A DNA stretch of 55,924 nucleotides from Ruegeria sp. (GTDB lineage Bacteria > Pseudomonadota > Alphaproteobacteria > Rhodobacterales > Rhodobacteraceae). Under the pieces are notes generated by a model. That model saw nothing but the letters and a program-made list of their open reading frames with translations, ran no database searches and was not told the DNA's origin. Both the position numbers and the translations under genes were made by a program. Where the stretch lies: positions 1 through 55,924 of the forward strand of contig NZ_JALCBM010000023.1 in NCBI RefSeq assembly GCF_028066395.1, written 5' to 3'. This document shows, in pieces, positions 7,504 to 16,536 of this stretch (positions are counted from its first letter, which is position 1; every line of letters starts with the position of its first letter).

Positions 7504-9543
7504 TCAGAACCGTTTGGTCACCGTCAGGAAGTAACGACGGCCTTCGGTGTTGAAATCGTCGCCGAACGCGTCGGTGCGTATCAGCGTGTTGTTGGTCACG
7601 TTCAGGATGCCGCCATACATGGTCACGCTGTCGGTGATGTCGTATTGGGCCAGCAGGTCTGCCGTGGCGATGGCATCGACCGTGGTTGCCTGTGAAAGAG
7701 CGCCACTGTCGGGAATCCAGGTGTATTGCTCGGACACATAATTCCCAGCCACCGACAGCAGCAGCTTGTCATTGACCGCCCAGTCGGCCCGCAGGTTGAT
7801 CGTGTGATCGGGCTGATAGGTCAGCGGGCGTTCCACGGATTCCGTCACTTTTGCATCCAGATAAGTGTAGTTCCCGGACAGGGACACAGTGCTTGTCAGC
7901 TCGGTCGAAAAGGCCAGTTCCAGACCGCGGGTCGTGACCCTTTCAAGGTTCTGGTAGGTGAACATCGGATTGCCATCACCGGCAAAGCCTACAAAGTTGT
8001 CATAGGTCGGTGCCAGCGCCGTATCAAAGGTCCGCGCAGGGGGGAACTGGATCATGTTCTTGATGCGGTTTTCGAACAGGGTGGCGTCGAAGTTCACCCG
8101 CGCGGTGGCATAAGATACCCCGATTTCCGCGTTGATGCTGGTTTCGGCCTCAAGGTCTTCGGAGCCGACCAGATAACACCCGCCACCACAGGAAATCTGC
8201 GTCCAGTTCGGGCTGGTCTCCAGCAAGGTTGGCGCCTTGAAGCCGGTCGATACGCCGCCCTTGACGATCCACTCATCGCTCAGCTCATAAACGCCATAGA
8301 TGCGGGGGCTGAAGTTGGTGCCGTATTTCTCATGATGGTCCAGCCGCGCGCCAAAGGTCACCTCAAGCCGGTCCGAGAACTCGATCCGGTCCTCGGCAAA
8401 GATCGCCGCCTCCCAGTTCGAGGTGGTGCCATCCCCGGTCAGGTTGAACGGGTCATCCAGGCTTTGCGATTCAAACGAGGTGCCGATGGTCAGGTTGTGC
8501 AGAGCGTTTGCCCCTCGGACCGTGGTGATCTTGCCGTCCAGACCATAGCTGCGCGACGTGTTGGGTTCTATGTTGCCAAGCGAACCGCTGACGCCGACCT
8601 CGTTCTTGATCTGGTCGGTCCACAGCCGAACCTCACTGTCACCAAAGGAATGGTTGCCGAAATATGTGATGTTGGCGTCATTGCGCGTCATCGGCACTTC
8701 GGCGTGTTGGCGTTTGGAATAGCCATAGTTGAAATCCAGCCTGTTGGCGCCATCGATTTCCCAGGCCAGCGTTCCGTCGAAATAGCGGTTCTTGCTTTCC
8801 GGGATGCCGGTGCTTGGAGGCCGGTTGGAACTGGTTCGGGGCGGGTTGATATCCGCGTCGTCGGCCTCGCGCCGGGTATAGCCGCCACTCAGACGGAAGG
8901 ACAGGTGGTCATTGATCGGGCCGGTCAGGGTCAGGCCGGTGCGATAGGCATCACCTGCCTTGGGGTTGTCCTGCAAGGTGTAAGAGCCGGTGATCGACCC
9001 GCTCAGCACGTTTTCGGGTTCTTTGGTGATGATGTTGATGACCCCACCGATGGCATCGGCCCCGTAAAGCGAGGACATTGGGCCGCGCACGATCTCGACC
9101 CGCTCGACGGTTTCGATATCCACCCAGTCCAGATCAAAATCGTTGCCGCGGAACAGGTTGGGGTCGGAATTGACACGCTGCCCGTCGATCAGGATCAACG
9201 TGTATCTCTCGCCCAGACCGCGCAGCTGAACCTTATTGAGGTTGGCGCTGCGCTCGATCGTGACACCAACGGACCGGGCCAGAACCTCGGACAGGTTGTT
9301 GGTGCCGTATCCGGCGATCTCTTCGGCGGTGATGACCGAAATGCTGGCCGGGGCCTTGCGCACCTCGGTCGGTGTCCCCGAGGCGGTGACGACAATATCT
9401 TCCAGTTCGGTGATTTCGGCATCCTGCGCGGCAACCGACGAGGCGGCCGTGAGGCCCGCGACGACAGCCAGAACAAATCTGTTTGTCTTTGTTGCAGCTT
9501 TGTGTCCCGGTCGCAGGCCGGACATTCGGGTGGTCGTGTACAT
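7504..9543 (-). CDS. TonB-dependent catecholate siderophore receptor
   Basis: Outer-membrane beta-barrel receptor that imports ferric siderophore using TonB energy. The start was placed at the ATG at 9543 (679 aa), because the codons before it in the longer frame are not receptor-like and this start gives a clean signal peptide ending near SSVAAQ. The TonB box region reads EDIVVTASG. The plug (about residues 50-170) contains VQLRGLGERYTLILIDGQR and IVRGPMSSLYGADAIGG, a pattern close to CirA/FepA catecholate receptors. The last residue is Phe, as expected for BAM recognition. It is separated by a short region from the divergent AraC gene and lies beside the siderophore biosynthesis operon, so the ligand is probably the product of that operon. 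Confidence 0.92.
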   Translation of the reverse strand: MYTTTRMSGLRPGHKAATKTNRFVLAVVAGLTAASSVAAQDAEITELEDIVVTASGTPTEVRKAPASISVITAEEIAGYGTNNLSEVLARSVGVTIERSANLNKVQLRGLGERYTLILIDGQRVNSDPNLFRGNDFDLDWVDIETVERVEIVRGPMSSLYGADAIGGVINIITKEPENVLSGSITGSYTLQDNPKAGDAYRTGLTLTGPINDHLSFRLSGGYTRREADDADINPPRTSSNRPPSTGIPESKNRYFDGTLAWEIDGANRLDFNYGYSKRQHAEVPMTRNDANITYFGNHSFGDSEVRLWTDQIKNEVGVSGSLGNIEPNTSRSYGLDGKITTVRGANALHNLTIGTSFESQSLDDPFNLTGDGTTSNWEAAIFAEDRIEFSDRLEVTFGARLDHHEKYGTNFSPRIYGVYELSDEWIVKGGVSTGFKAPTLLETSPNWTQISCGGGCYLVGSEDLEAETSINAEIGVSYATARVNFDATLFENRIKNMIQFPPARTFDTALAPTYDNFVGFAGDGNPMFTYQNLERVTTRGLELAFSTELTSTVSLSGNYTYLDAKVTESVERPLTYQPDHTINLRADWAVNDKLLLSVAGNYVSEQYTWIPDSGALSQATTVDAIATADLLAQYDITDSVTMYGGILNVTNNTLIRTDAFGDDFNTEGRRYFLTVTKRF

Positions 9544-9559
9544 AGTGGCGAAGCCCTCG

Positions 9560-9586
9560 TCTTGATTTATCGTTGGCGGATCAAGA
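9560..9586. promoter_or_regulatory. Dyad upstream of the receptor gene
   Basis: TCTTGAT and its exact complement are spaced 13 nt apart, 17-43 nt before the receptor start codon. It could be a regulator site or a leader hairpin. The factor is unknown; AraC-type or iron-responsive control is the natural guess from context. Confidence 0.35.
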
Positions 9587-9799
9587 GACGTTTGGCTGTC
9601 CGGCCCGGCATGTTTTTGCAGACAGGAACCAGGTCGCTCACGCATTCTTGACTTTTTTGGTGGGTTATGAGACATCCGTGCCGCTAGCTCTATGAGAACC
9701 GCTATTGAGAAAGCGACAAAGGTATTTGCACAGGTACCAGCACGGCTCGGGGACATGGCAAGCATCCACACTGAGACAGCTGTGAATGCAGGTAAGACA

Positions 9800-10690
9800 A
9801 TGACAGTTGACTATTATCCCGGCGGATTGCGCATCGGGCACATGAACGAAAACGTCGATTGCCCCCGCAACACCGACGCCTTTCGGATCGAATCCAAATT
9901 CATCGTCCTGATCGTGCTCAGCGGGCGGCAGATTTTCACCATTGATGGTCGAAAATTCGTGCTTGAGGCAAAGGAAGGCGATACTGGCGCAAGTGCGGTG
10001 ACCCTTGCGGTCAGGTCCAGCGCACATGTGCAGTATCTGGAATCGTCGGGCCATCCGTTGCGCAAGCTGGCGATTGCCGGTCAGCTTGACTGGTTCAACC
10101 AGATCCAGCTTGAGGCCGAAGATACCGACCCGACCCATACCCCCGAAACGGATGCGGGCCGGTTTACCCTGGGTTCGGGCAAGTGTTCAGCCACGCTCTG
10201 GACCCCCAGCCCGCGCGTGGCGCGTCTGGCCACGCAGATCATTCTGCCCCCGCCCGAGGATAACTGCCAGCAACTGGGGCTTTACCGGATGTCCAAAGGC
10301 ATCGAGATTCTGCGCTGCATGACCGAGGAACAGGACACCCCACGCCCGGTTCTGGCGCATCAGGTTGATGGGCGGCGCAAGGCCGAAGACATCCGCCTGT
10401 ATATTCTGGACAACCTCAGCCGTGATCTGACCACTGATCAGTTGGAAGACAGGTTTTGCCGCAACCGCAGGTCCTTGCAGCGGATTTTCAAGTCCGAATA
10501 CGGTGTCGGTATCTCTGAATTTGTGCGTGGCGAGCGGCTTAAACGTGCCAATTCGGCCTTGCAGAATGACGGGATTTCCATTGCCGAGGCCGCGTTTCTG
10601 GCGGGGTATTCCAACACGGCCAATTTCTCGACCGCGTTCCGGCGGGCCTTTGGGATGCCACCCGCGCAGGCGCGCGGGTGTGGGGTTTAG
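9800..10690 (+). CDS. AraC-family regulator, PchR-like
   Basis: Transcription factor of about 296 aa from the ATG at 9800, which has an AGG Shine-Dalgarno core 7 nt upstream. ATGs at 9692 and 9755 would add 36 or 15 residues and have poorer ribosome sites. The C-terminal hundred residues form the double helix-turn-helix: RNRRSLQRIFKSEYGVGISE, then ISIAEAAFLAGYSNTANFS and FRRAFGMPPAQ, the classic AraC signature. The N-terminal half is a cupin-like sensing domain. PchR-type regulators bind ferric siderophore and activate receptor and biosynthesis genes. The divergent receptor gene and the convergent siderophore operon make that role likely. Its stop codon overlaps the entE stop on the other strand. 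Confidence 0.88.
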   Translation: MTVDYYPGGLRIGHMNENVDCPRNTDAFRIESKFIVLIVLSGRQIFTIDGRKFVLEAKEGDTGASAVTLAVRSSAHVQYLESSGHPLRKLAIAGQLDWFNQIQLEAEDTDPTHTPETDAGRFTLGSGKCSATLWTPSPRVARLATQIILPPPEDNCQQLGLYRMSKGIEILRCMTEEQDTPRPVLAHQVDGRRKAEDIRLYILDNLSRDLTTDQLEDRFCRNRRSLQRIFKSEYGVGISEFVRGERLKRANSALQNDGISIAEAAFLAGYSNTANFSTAFRRAFGMPPAQARGCGV

Positions 10691-12321
10691 GCCGGTTCGG
10701 ACAGGCGCGCCTCGCGCAGTTGCTGACGCAGGTCCTTGCGCGACAGCTTGCCCACAGCCGTCTTTTGCAATGTGGTGACGATTTCGATCTCATCGGGGAT
10801 TTTGAACCCCGCGATCTGACGTTCGCGCAGAAAGCGGCGGATATGGGCGGGCCGCAAGGTCACCCCGTCGCGGGGCTGGACAAAGGCACAGCTGCGCTCG
10901 CCCAGGGTGGTGTCCGGGATGGCAACGATGGCCACATCCATCACGCCGGGCAGGGCGAGGATATGGTCCTCGACCTCTTCCGCCGAAAACTTTTCGCCCG
11001 CGCGGTTGATATGATCACCGGACCGCCCGCGCACCGTCAGGTTCCCCTGCTCGTCTCGCGAAACAATGTCACCGGTGCAATAGAACCCGTCTTCGGTAAA
11101 GGATCGCGCGTTGGCGGATGGGTCGTTGTGATAGGCGCAGATCGTGTAGGGGCCGCGCACTTGCAACTGACCGGGCTGGCCCAGGGCAACGGGATTTCCG
11201 GCTTCATCAACCACGCGAATGTCGTCTGCTTCGCTGATCGGGCGGCCCTGCGTGTTGATGCGCACCTGTTGCGGGTCGTCAAGGCGGGTGTAGTTCACCA
11301 GACCTTCGGCCATGCCAAACACCTGCTGCAAACGGCACCCGAAGGCCGGTTCGATCTGCCGCGCGATTTCGGGCTGCAACTTGGCCCCGCCGATCTGCAT
11401 CACCCTGAGAGAGGACAGATCAAAGCGGATGTCCGGCAGCCCGTTCAGCCAAAGCTGCGCAAGCGGCGGCACCAATGCGGTGATCGACACCCGGTAGCGT
11501 TCGACCAGCGACAGACAGGCTTTGGCATCCGAACTTGGGGGTAGCACGACGCACCCTCCGGCCAGGAAAACCCCAAGGCTGCCGGGCGAGCTGAGGGTAA
11601 AGTTATGCGCCACCGGCAACACCGCAAGATAGCGGCTGGTGCGGTCCAGCCCGCAGATGCGGGCGCTTTCACGCAGAGAGTAGATATAATCGTCATGGGT
11701 GCGCGGGATCAGCTTGGGCAGCCCGGTGCTGCCGCCCGAGATCAGCAGGAAGGCAACAGATGCGGGGGAGGGGTCCCGAGGCAGGGTTGCGGGATCTGCA
11801 CTAACTGCGCTGAACGCCGAAAACTCTTCGGCGGCACCATGCACGATAACCTGTTGCAGGCGGGGGCATTGCGCGATCACATCTCGCGCCATGGGGCGAT
11901 AGTCGAACCCGTCATGGCTGTCCGCGATGATCAGCCCTTCAGCCTCGGCCCGATCCACGAAATGCGCGATTTCCGTCTGGCGGTGGGCGGGCAGGGCAAA
12001 GACCGGATGCATCCCGGCGGCGAACAGGCCAAAGACGGCCACGAAGAACTCGGCACAATTGGGCAGTTGTACAACCACCCGCGCGCCCGGCTTCAGGCCC
12101 TGCGCAATCAGTCCGGCCCCAAAATGTGCGGCCCGATGATGCAACTCGCCATAGGTCAGGACGCGGGTGTTTTGTTGCGACGCGTCAATGATCGCGGGCG
12201 CGGCTGGTCGTTGACTGGCCCATTGCCGCAACAGCTGCGGAAAGGTTTCGCCACGCCAGTACCCTGCGGTGCGATAAGCTGCGGCACGGGCGTCGGGATA
12301 GGGTTGTATAAGCGGTCGCAT
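10687..12321 (-). CDS. entE: 2,3-dihydroxybenzoate-AMP ligase (EntE type)
   Basis: Stand-alone adenylation enzyme of 544 aa that activates an aryl acid with ATP and loads it on the aryl carrier protein. The start at 12321 has a strong AAAGGAGG ribosome site; the longer frame upstream is not EntE-like. LISGGSTGLPKLIPRTHDDY is the A3 loop, nearly as in E. coli EntE, and FGMAEGLVNYTRLDD is A5. The aryl-binding segment reads AHNFTLSSPGS. Aligned to DhbE, the residue at position 240 is Ser, as in dihydroxybenzoate enzymes, where salicylate enzymes such as YbtE have Cys. This supports 2,3-dihydroxybenzoate as substrate. It is the last gene of the siderophore operon, 44 nt after the ATPase gene. Confidence 0.92.
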   Translation of the reverse strand: MRPLIQPYPDARAAAYRTAGYWRGETFPQLLRQWASQRPAAPAIIDASQQNTRVLTYGELHHRAAHFGAGLIAQGLKPGARVVVQLPNCAEFFVAVFGLFAAGMHPVFALPAHRQTEIAHFVDRAEAEGLIIADSHDGFDYRPMARDVIAQCPRLQQVIVHGAAEEFSAFSAVSADPATLPRDPSPASVAFLLISGGSTGLPKLIPRTHDDYIYSLRESARICGLDRTSRYLAVLPVAHNFTLSSPGSLGVFLAGGCVVLPPSSDAKACLSLVERYRVSITALVPPLAQLWLNGLPDIRFDLSSLRVMQIGGAKLQPEIARQIEPAFGCRLQQVFGMAEGLVNYTRLDDPQQVRINTQGRPISEADDIRVVDEAGNPVALGQPGQLQVRGPYTICAYHNDPSANARSFTEDGFYCTGDIVSRDEQGNLTVRGRSGDHINRAGEKFSAEEVEDHILALPGVMDVAIVAIPDTTLGERSCAFVQPRDGVTLRPAHIRRFLRERQIAGFKIPDEIEIVTTLQKTAVGKLSRKDLRQQLREARLSEPA

Positions 12322-12365
12322 GTTGCCTCCTTTCGGATATGTGTCGGCTTTCCGTGGCATTCCGC

Positions 12366-13145
12366 TTAGATCGCCTGATCGTAAATCAGCATGGGCCGCC
12401 CGTGCGAGCAGCGCTCGATCCGGCCCTCTACCTTGTAGATATCGGCCAGCAGATCGGGGGTGATGACCTGATCTGGCGGGCCGCTGGCGGTGATGCGTCC
12501 GTCCGACAGCGCCACAACCCGGTCGGCCCATGTCAGCGCCAGGTTAAGGTCGTGGCATACAAAGACCCCGATCACCTGTTCGGCCCGGGTGAAATCATGG
12601 ACGCAGCGCATGACCGCCAATTGATGATGCGGGTCCAGCGCACTGGTGGGTTCATCCAGCAACAGGATATCGGGGTCGCGGATCATCGCCTGAGCCAGCG
12701 CCACCATCTGCCGTTGCCCCCCCGACAAGGCGTGCAGCGGGCGCAGGGCCAATGCCTCGATGCCCAGCTTGTGCAGGATGCGCAGGGCGCGGTCCTGCAG
12801 CGCCTGATCTGCCGGGGCAAAGGGGTTGGTGGTGGACCGGGCCGGGATAATCACCGTTTCCAGCACGGATAGGGACAGGCCATCCGGCAGGTGCTGTGGC
12901 ATATAGGCGATATGCTGGGCCCGGTCGGCCCATGAGGCGGTCAGCAGGTCGCATGCTCCGAACCGCACCGTTCCGGTGGCACGCTGCAAACCGGCGATGG
13001 CGCGGATCAGGGTTGTCTTGCCTGCCGCATTCGGGCCGATCACCGCCGTCAGGCTGCCCGGCGTCAGATCGGGCAGGTCCACACCACAAAGCACGCGATT
13101 AGGCCCGTAACTGGCATGCAGGTTCGTTACAGTCAGCGCTTTCAT
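12366..13145 (-). CDS. Iron-siderophore ABC transporter ATPase (FepC type)
   Basis: Cytoplasmic ATPase of 259 aa that powers ferric-siderophore import through the inner membrane. Walker A is GPNAAGKTT (about residues 37-45), the signature is LSGGQRQM, Walker B is ILLLDEPTSALD, and the switch His follows in VCHDLNLAL. The start at 13145 overlaps the permease stop by one base (TGATG), so translation is coupled; the longer frame upstream is antiparallel to nothing real and was rejected. It is placed between the permease and entE genes. Confidence 0.92.
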   Translation of the reverse strand: MKALTVTNLHASYGPNRVLCGVDLPDLTPGSLTAVIGPNAAGKTTLIRAIAGLQRATGTVRFGACDLLTASWADRAQHIAYMPQHLPDGLSLSVLETVIIPARSTTNPFAPADQALQDRALRILHKLGIEALALRPLHALSGGQRQMVALAQAMIRDPDILLLDEPTSALDPHHQLAVMRCVHDFTRAEQVIGVFVCHDLNLALTWADRVVALSDGRITASGPPDQVITPDLLADIYKVEGRIERCSHGRPMLIYDQAI

Positions 13146-14194
13146 CAAATCTTGCCTCTTCTGAGGATCAGAACCGCGAAAACCGGAATACCGACCAGCG
13201 AGGTCACAACCCCGATGGACAGCAGTACGCCGGGCACCAGGATCTTGCTGACCAGCGAGGCCAGCGACAGGATCACCGCGCCGCTCAGCAGGCTGGCGGG
13301 CAGGAACACGCGGTGATCTTCGCCCACCAGCAGCCGTGCGATATGCGGACCGACCAGCCCGACAAACCCGATGGTGCCCACAAAGGCCACCGCGATCGAG
13401 GCCAGCAGGCTGATGCGCAGCAGGGTGAAAAACCGCAGGCGCTTGACGTCGATCCCGAAGCTTGCGGCGCGGTCGGTGCCGAAGGCCAGCGACGTCAGCG
13501 CATTGCCGGAGGCCAGCGACAGAGGCAGGCAGATGGCCAGGGCGGCGGCAAGAATGGCCAGTTGAGCCCATCCAACTTGCGAGACATTGCCCAGCGTCCA
13601 AAACACGAATTGCTGCAGGGCGGCCTCGGACGCCACGAATTGCAGCAGGGCCACGATGGCGTTCAGGGCAAAGACCAGCGCGATGCCCAGCAGGATCAGC
13701 GTATCGTTGCCTGTCCCGTGCCGATGCGACAGCGCGCTTAGCAACATCACGGCACCGAAGGCGAAGACAAAGGCATTGCCCGGCACCAGCCAAACGCTCG
13801 CCAGACCCGGCAGGCCGATGCCAAAGACAAAAGCCAGCGCCGCGCCCAATGAGGCCGCCGCCGACACGCCCAGTGTAAAGGGGCTGGCCAGCGGGTTGCG
13901 CAGAATGCTCTGCATCTCGGCCCCGGCCAGCGCCAGCGCGGCCCCGACCAGAACGGCGGCCACCGCCTGCGGCAGGCGGACGTGACGCAGGATGACGATG
14001 TCGCCATGGCTGGCACCGTCCGCGCCAAACAACGCGGCAAGGCTGCGGGACAGGCCCATCCCCGATGGGCCCACGGCCAGATCAAGGCTGATCGACACCG
14101 CCAGCAGGGCTGCCAGCGACCAGAGGATCATGACGCGCCGCCGCCGCATCCGGGCGAAAGATGTCAAAACATCAGGCATGGCAATATCTGTCAT
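13145..14194 (-). CDS. Iron-siderophore ABC transporter permease (FecCD family)
   Basis: Inner-membrane permease of 349 aa, with the hydrophobic profile of the BtuC/FepD fold (nine to ten helices). LRHVRLPQAVAAVLVGAALA, GAEMQSILRNPLASPFTLG, and GFVGLVGPHIARLLVGEDHR are FecCD signatures, the last being the ATPase-contacting region. Only one permease gene is present, so the channel should be a homodimer rather than a FepD/FepG pair. It starts inside an ATGA overlap with the binding-protein stop. Confidence 0.93.
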   Translation of the reverse strand: MTDIAMPDVLTSFARMRRRRVMILWSLAALLAVSISLDLAVGPSGMGLSRSLAALFGADGASHGDIVILRHVRLPQAVAAVLVGAALALAGAEMQSILRNPLASPFTLGVSAAASLGAALAFVFGIGLPGLASVWLVPGNAFVFAFGAVMLLSALSHRHGTGNDTLILLGIALVFALNAIVALLQFVASEAALQQFVFWTLGNVSQVGWAQLAILAAALAICLPLSLASGNALTSLAFGTDRAASFGIDVKRLRFFTLLRISLLASIAVAFVGTIGFVGLVGPHIARLLVGEDHRVFLPASLLSGAVILSLASLVSKILVPGVLLSIGVVTSLVGIPVFAVLILRRGKI

Positions 14195-15288
14195 GGCTGA
14201 CCGTCCAGACTGGTCCAGATCGCGCCCTTGAACTCGAAGGGCAGGAACCGCGCATTGATCTCATCCAATGTCTGCTGCGGATCGAGATCACCGAACAGAT
14301 CGGGATGGAACCACTGCGCCATCAGTTCCAGCGCCAGAATATTGAGCGGTGAGTTGTGGATCGAATGCCACATGCCATAGCTGCGCCCGTTGGCCACGGC
14401 GTCCAGGTCCCGGATCAACGGGGTGTTCCGGGTCAGGTCAACCAGCGACCTGCGTGCCAAGGCGGGGGGAACGCCGGGGCCGGTAATCAGCCCTTCATCC
14501 TGTTCCAACTGCCGCCCGCCTGTGGCGATATAGATATCGGGTTGATAGGCCAGAACAAATTCCGGCGCGATCTGGGCGAATGTGCCGGGGATGATCTCGG
14601 CCCCGATATTGTGGCCTCCGGCGGCGGTGATGAACCGGCCCAGGCTCACATCGCTCAGCGACATGCAGCATTGGCGCACCTGCGTGGCCTGCAGATGCAT
14701 CAGGACCGAGGGGCGTTCGGTCAGCATGGCGGTGCGTTCGGTGATCCGGTCCCGGTGGCTGCGGTAGAATTCGATGAACGCCTCGGCCTGCGCGCCGGAC
14801 CCCATGGCGGCGGCGGCAATGCGCAGGCTGGGCAGGGTGTTGTCGAACGGGTTGATGCGGAAATCCACATAGACGGTAGGGATACCGGCATGGCCAAGCT
14901 GATCGACCAGCTGTGCGGTGGCCGGGCCTGCCGGGTCGCTCAGGATCACCAGATCGGGGGCCAGTGCGATAACCTGTTCCGCTGACACTGACGGAGAGGT
15001 CTCGGCCAGTTCCGGCACCCCGGTGATGCCGGGAAACCGCGCCTCAAGTGCGGCGCGCAGTTCCGGTCCGACCCGGGATTTCGAGCCCGCGCCGACAACC
15101 CGCCCGCCGATCTCGGGATCGATCAGCGACAGGCCTATGATCTGGCGGAAATCGGACAGGACGATCCGCCGGACGGGGCCGTCAATCGTCACCTCGCGCC
15201 CGGCAATATCGGTGACGGTCACGGGGGCCGCAGCAAGGGGTGTCAGACCCACCAGCAACAGGCCGATTATGGCAGTAAGTAATCTCAT
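14191..15288 (-). CDS. Iron-siderophore periplasmic binding protein (FepB type)
   Basis: Cluster-A substrate-binding protein of 365 aa. It has a Sec signal (MRLLTAIIGLLLVG...LAAAP) without a lipobox Cys, then VTVTDIAGREVTIDGPVRRI, the typical opening of ferric-siderophore receptors, and LAPDLVILSD near residue 110. It would pass ferric siderophore from the TonB receptor to the FecCD permease. It overlaps entC and the permease gene by 4 nt at each end (ATGA), so the import genes are translationally coupled to siderophore synthesis. Confidence 0.9.
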   Translation of the reverse strand: MRLLTAIIGLLLVGLTPLAAAPVTVTDIAGREVTIDGPVRRIVLSDFRQIIGLSLIDPEIGGRVVGAGSKSRVGPELRAALEARFPGITGVPELAETSPSVSAEQVIALAPDLVILSDPAGPATAQLVDQLGHAGIPTVYVDFRINPFDNTLPSLRIAAAAMGSGAQAEAFIEFYRSHRDRITERTAMLTERPSVLMHLQATQVRQCCMSLSDVSLGRFITAAGGHNIGAEIIPGTFAQIAPEFVLAYQPDIYIATGGRQLEQDEGLITGPGVPPALARRSLVDLTRNTPLIRDLDAVANGRSYGMWHSIHNSPLNILALELMAQWFHPDLFGDLDPQQTLDEINARFLPFEFKGAIWTSLDGQP

Positions 15289-16496
15289 TCAACGTTGTCC
15301 TGAAGCGGAGAGTTTGCGGTTACACCGGCCAGGCCTGCATCCCTTGGCAAACCGAGCGCTGCCAGCATGGCCCCGAATTTCGCGCCGGTTTCTTCGGTCT
15401 CTGATTGCGGGTCCGAGCCCGGCACAATGCCCGCCCCGGCATAAAGCCGCGCCTGAGCGCCGCAAATCTCGGCACAACGGATGGCGACGTACCACGCGCC
15501 ATCGCCAGAGCCATCGCACCAGCCCACCGCCCCGGCATAGAAATCGCGGTCCACCGGTTCCAGGTCCCGGATCAGTTCGGTCGCGGGGCGGTGCGGGACA
15601 CCGCAAACTGCCGGGGTCGGGTGCAGGGCCGCAGCCAGCACGGCGCTGGGGGTGTCGGGGTCGCGCAGATGTCCTTCGATCCAGGTGCCCAGATGCCACA
15701 TGGTGCGGGTGCTGGTCAGGCTGGTGCCTTCGGGCATGGTCAGCCGGTCACAAAAGGGGGCCAGCGTATCAAGGATGTATTCCACCAGAAACTGATGCTC
15801 GCGCCAGTCTTTGGACGACTGCGACAGCAGCGAGGCCGCCTTGGCATCCTGTGCCAGATCGGCCTGCCTGCGTGCTGATCCGGCCAGAGGATGCGAGCGG
15901 ATTGCACCCCCGGATTTTGAGATCAGCAATTCCGGGGTTGCCCCCACCAGATGGCGGGACTGCCCATCGCGATCGGGCAGCGGGATCTGAAAGGACGTCA
16001 CCCCCGGATCATGAGACAGCGCGGCAAACAGCGCACCGGGATCAATCGGTTGCTCAGCCCGGGCCAGCAGGGACCGTGCCAGAACCACCTTGCGCAACCC
16101 GCCCGCCGTATCGGCGGCCTTTTCCAGATGCACAAGCGCCCGGGCCACACTGTCATGAAACACTTGCGGTGCGGGTTCGGGATGAACCGAATGAAATCGG
16201 GCCGTCATGGCGGGCAAGCTGTCCGCCCGGGGATCGCGGGTGCCTTCGGCCAGGCTGAACATATGGTCGTTGCGGCTGCGATCAAAAGGGAAGGCTCCGG
16301 CCACGATGGTATCTACGCCATGCTCGTCGAAGTGACGGGCAAGGCGTATGCCCAGACTTTCGCTGGTGCCGCCGGGCAGGCACCGCATGGGGCCTTGGCC
16401 CAGAACCCGGCCTTCCTTGCCGGCAAAACGAAACGCCATGCCCTGCGCCGCCCGGGCCGGGGTGAAATGTTCGGTTTCAGGATGCATTCTGCTCAT
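15285..16496 (-). CDS. entC: Isochorismate synthase (EntC type)
   Basis: Chorismate-using enzyme of 403 aa that makes isochorismate, the first step toward dihydroxybenzoate. The start at 16496 has AGGA 8 nt upstream; the longer frame adds seven codons. KVVLARSLL, HLVGATPELLIS and TPAVCGVP are conserved family blocks that carry the catalytic Lys and Glu. GWCDGSGDGAWYVAIRCAEI is very close to the EntC C-terminal block. Salicylate synthases (MbtI, Irp9) share this fold. I favour isochorismate synthase because the partner ligase looks dihydroxybenzoate-specific. It sits 40 nt after the NRPS gene. Confidence 0.87.
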   Translation of the reverse strand: MSRMHPETEHFTPARAAQGMAFRFAGKEGRVLGQGPMRCLPGGTSESLGIRLARHFDEHGVDTIVAGAFPFDRSRNDHMFSLAEGTRDPRADSLPAMTARFHSVHPEPAPQVFHDSVARALVHLEKAADTAGGLRKVVLARSLLARAEQPIDPGALFAALSHDPGVTSFQIPLPDRDGQSRHLVGATPELLISKSGGAIRSHPLAGSARRQADLAQDAKAASLLSQSSKDWREHQFLVEYILDTLAPFCDRLTMPEGTSLTSTRTMWHLGTWIEGHLRDPDTPSAVLAAALHPTPAVCGVPHRPATELIRDLEPVDRDFYAGAVGWCDGSGDGAWYVAIRCAEICGAQARLYAGAGIVPGSDPQSETEETGAKFGAMLAALGLPRDAGLAGVTANSPLQDNVE

Positions 16497-16536
16497 GACC
16501 GTTGTCCTTTCTGCCACCTCTGGGCACTGTCGGGTT

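Noticed and set aside
7726-9651. Plus-strand open frame of 641 codons
   Set aside because: Antisense to the TonB receptor, whose plug, signal peptide and C-terminal Phe are all in place.
10687-16496. Salicylate-based siderophore
   Set aside because: EntE has Ser at the position where salicylate ligases have Cys, and AEGLVNYTRLDD matches dihydroxybenzoate enzymes; kept only as a minor alternative.
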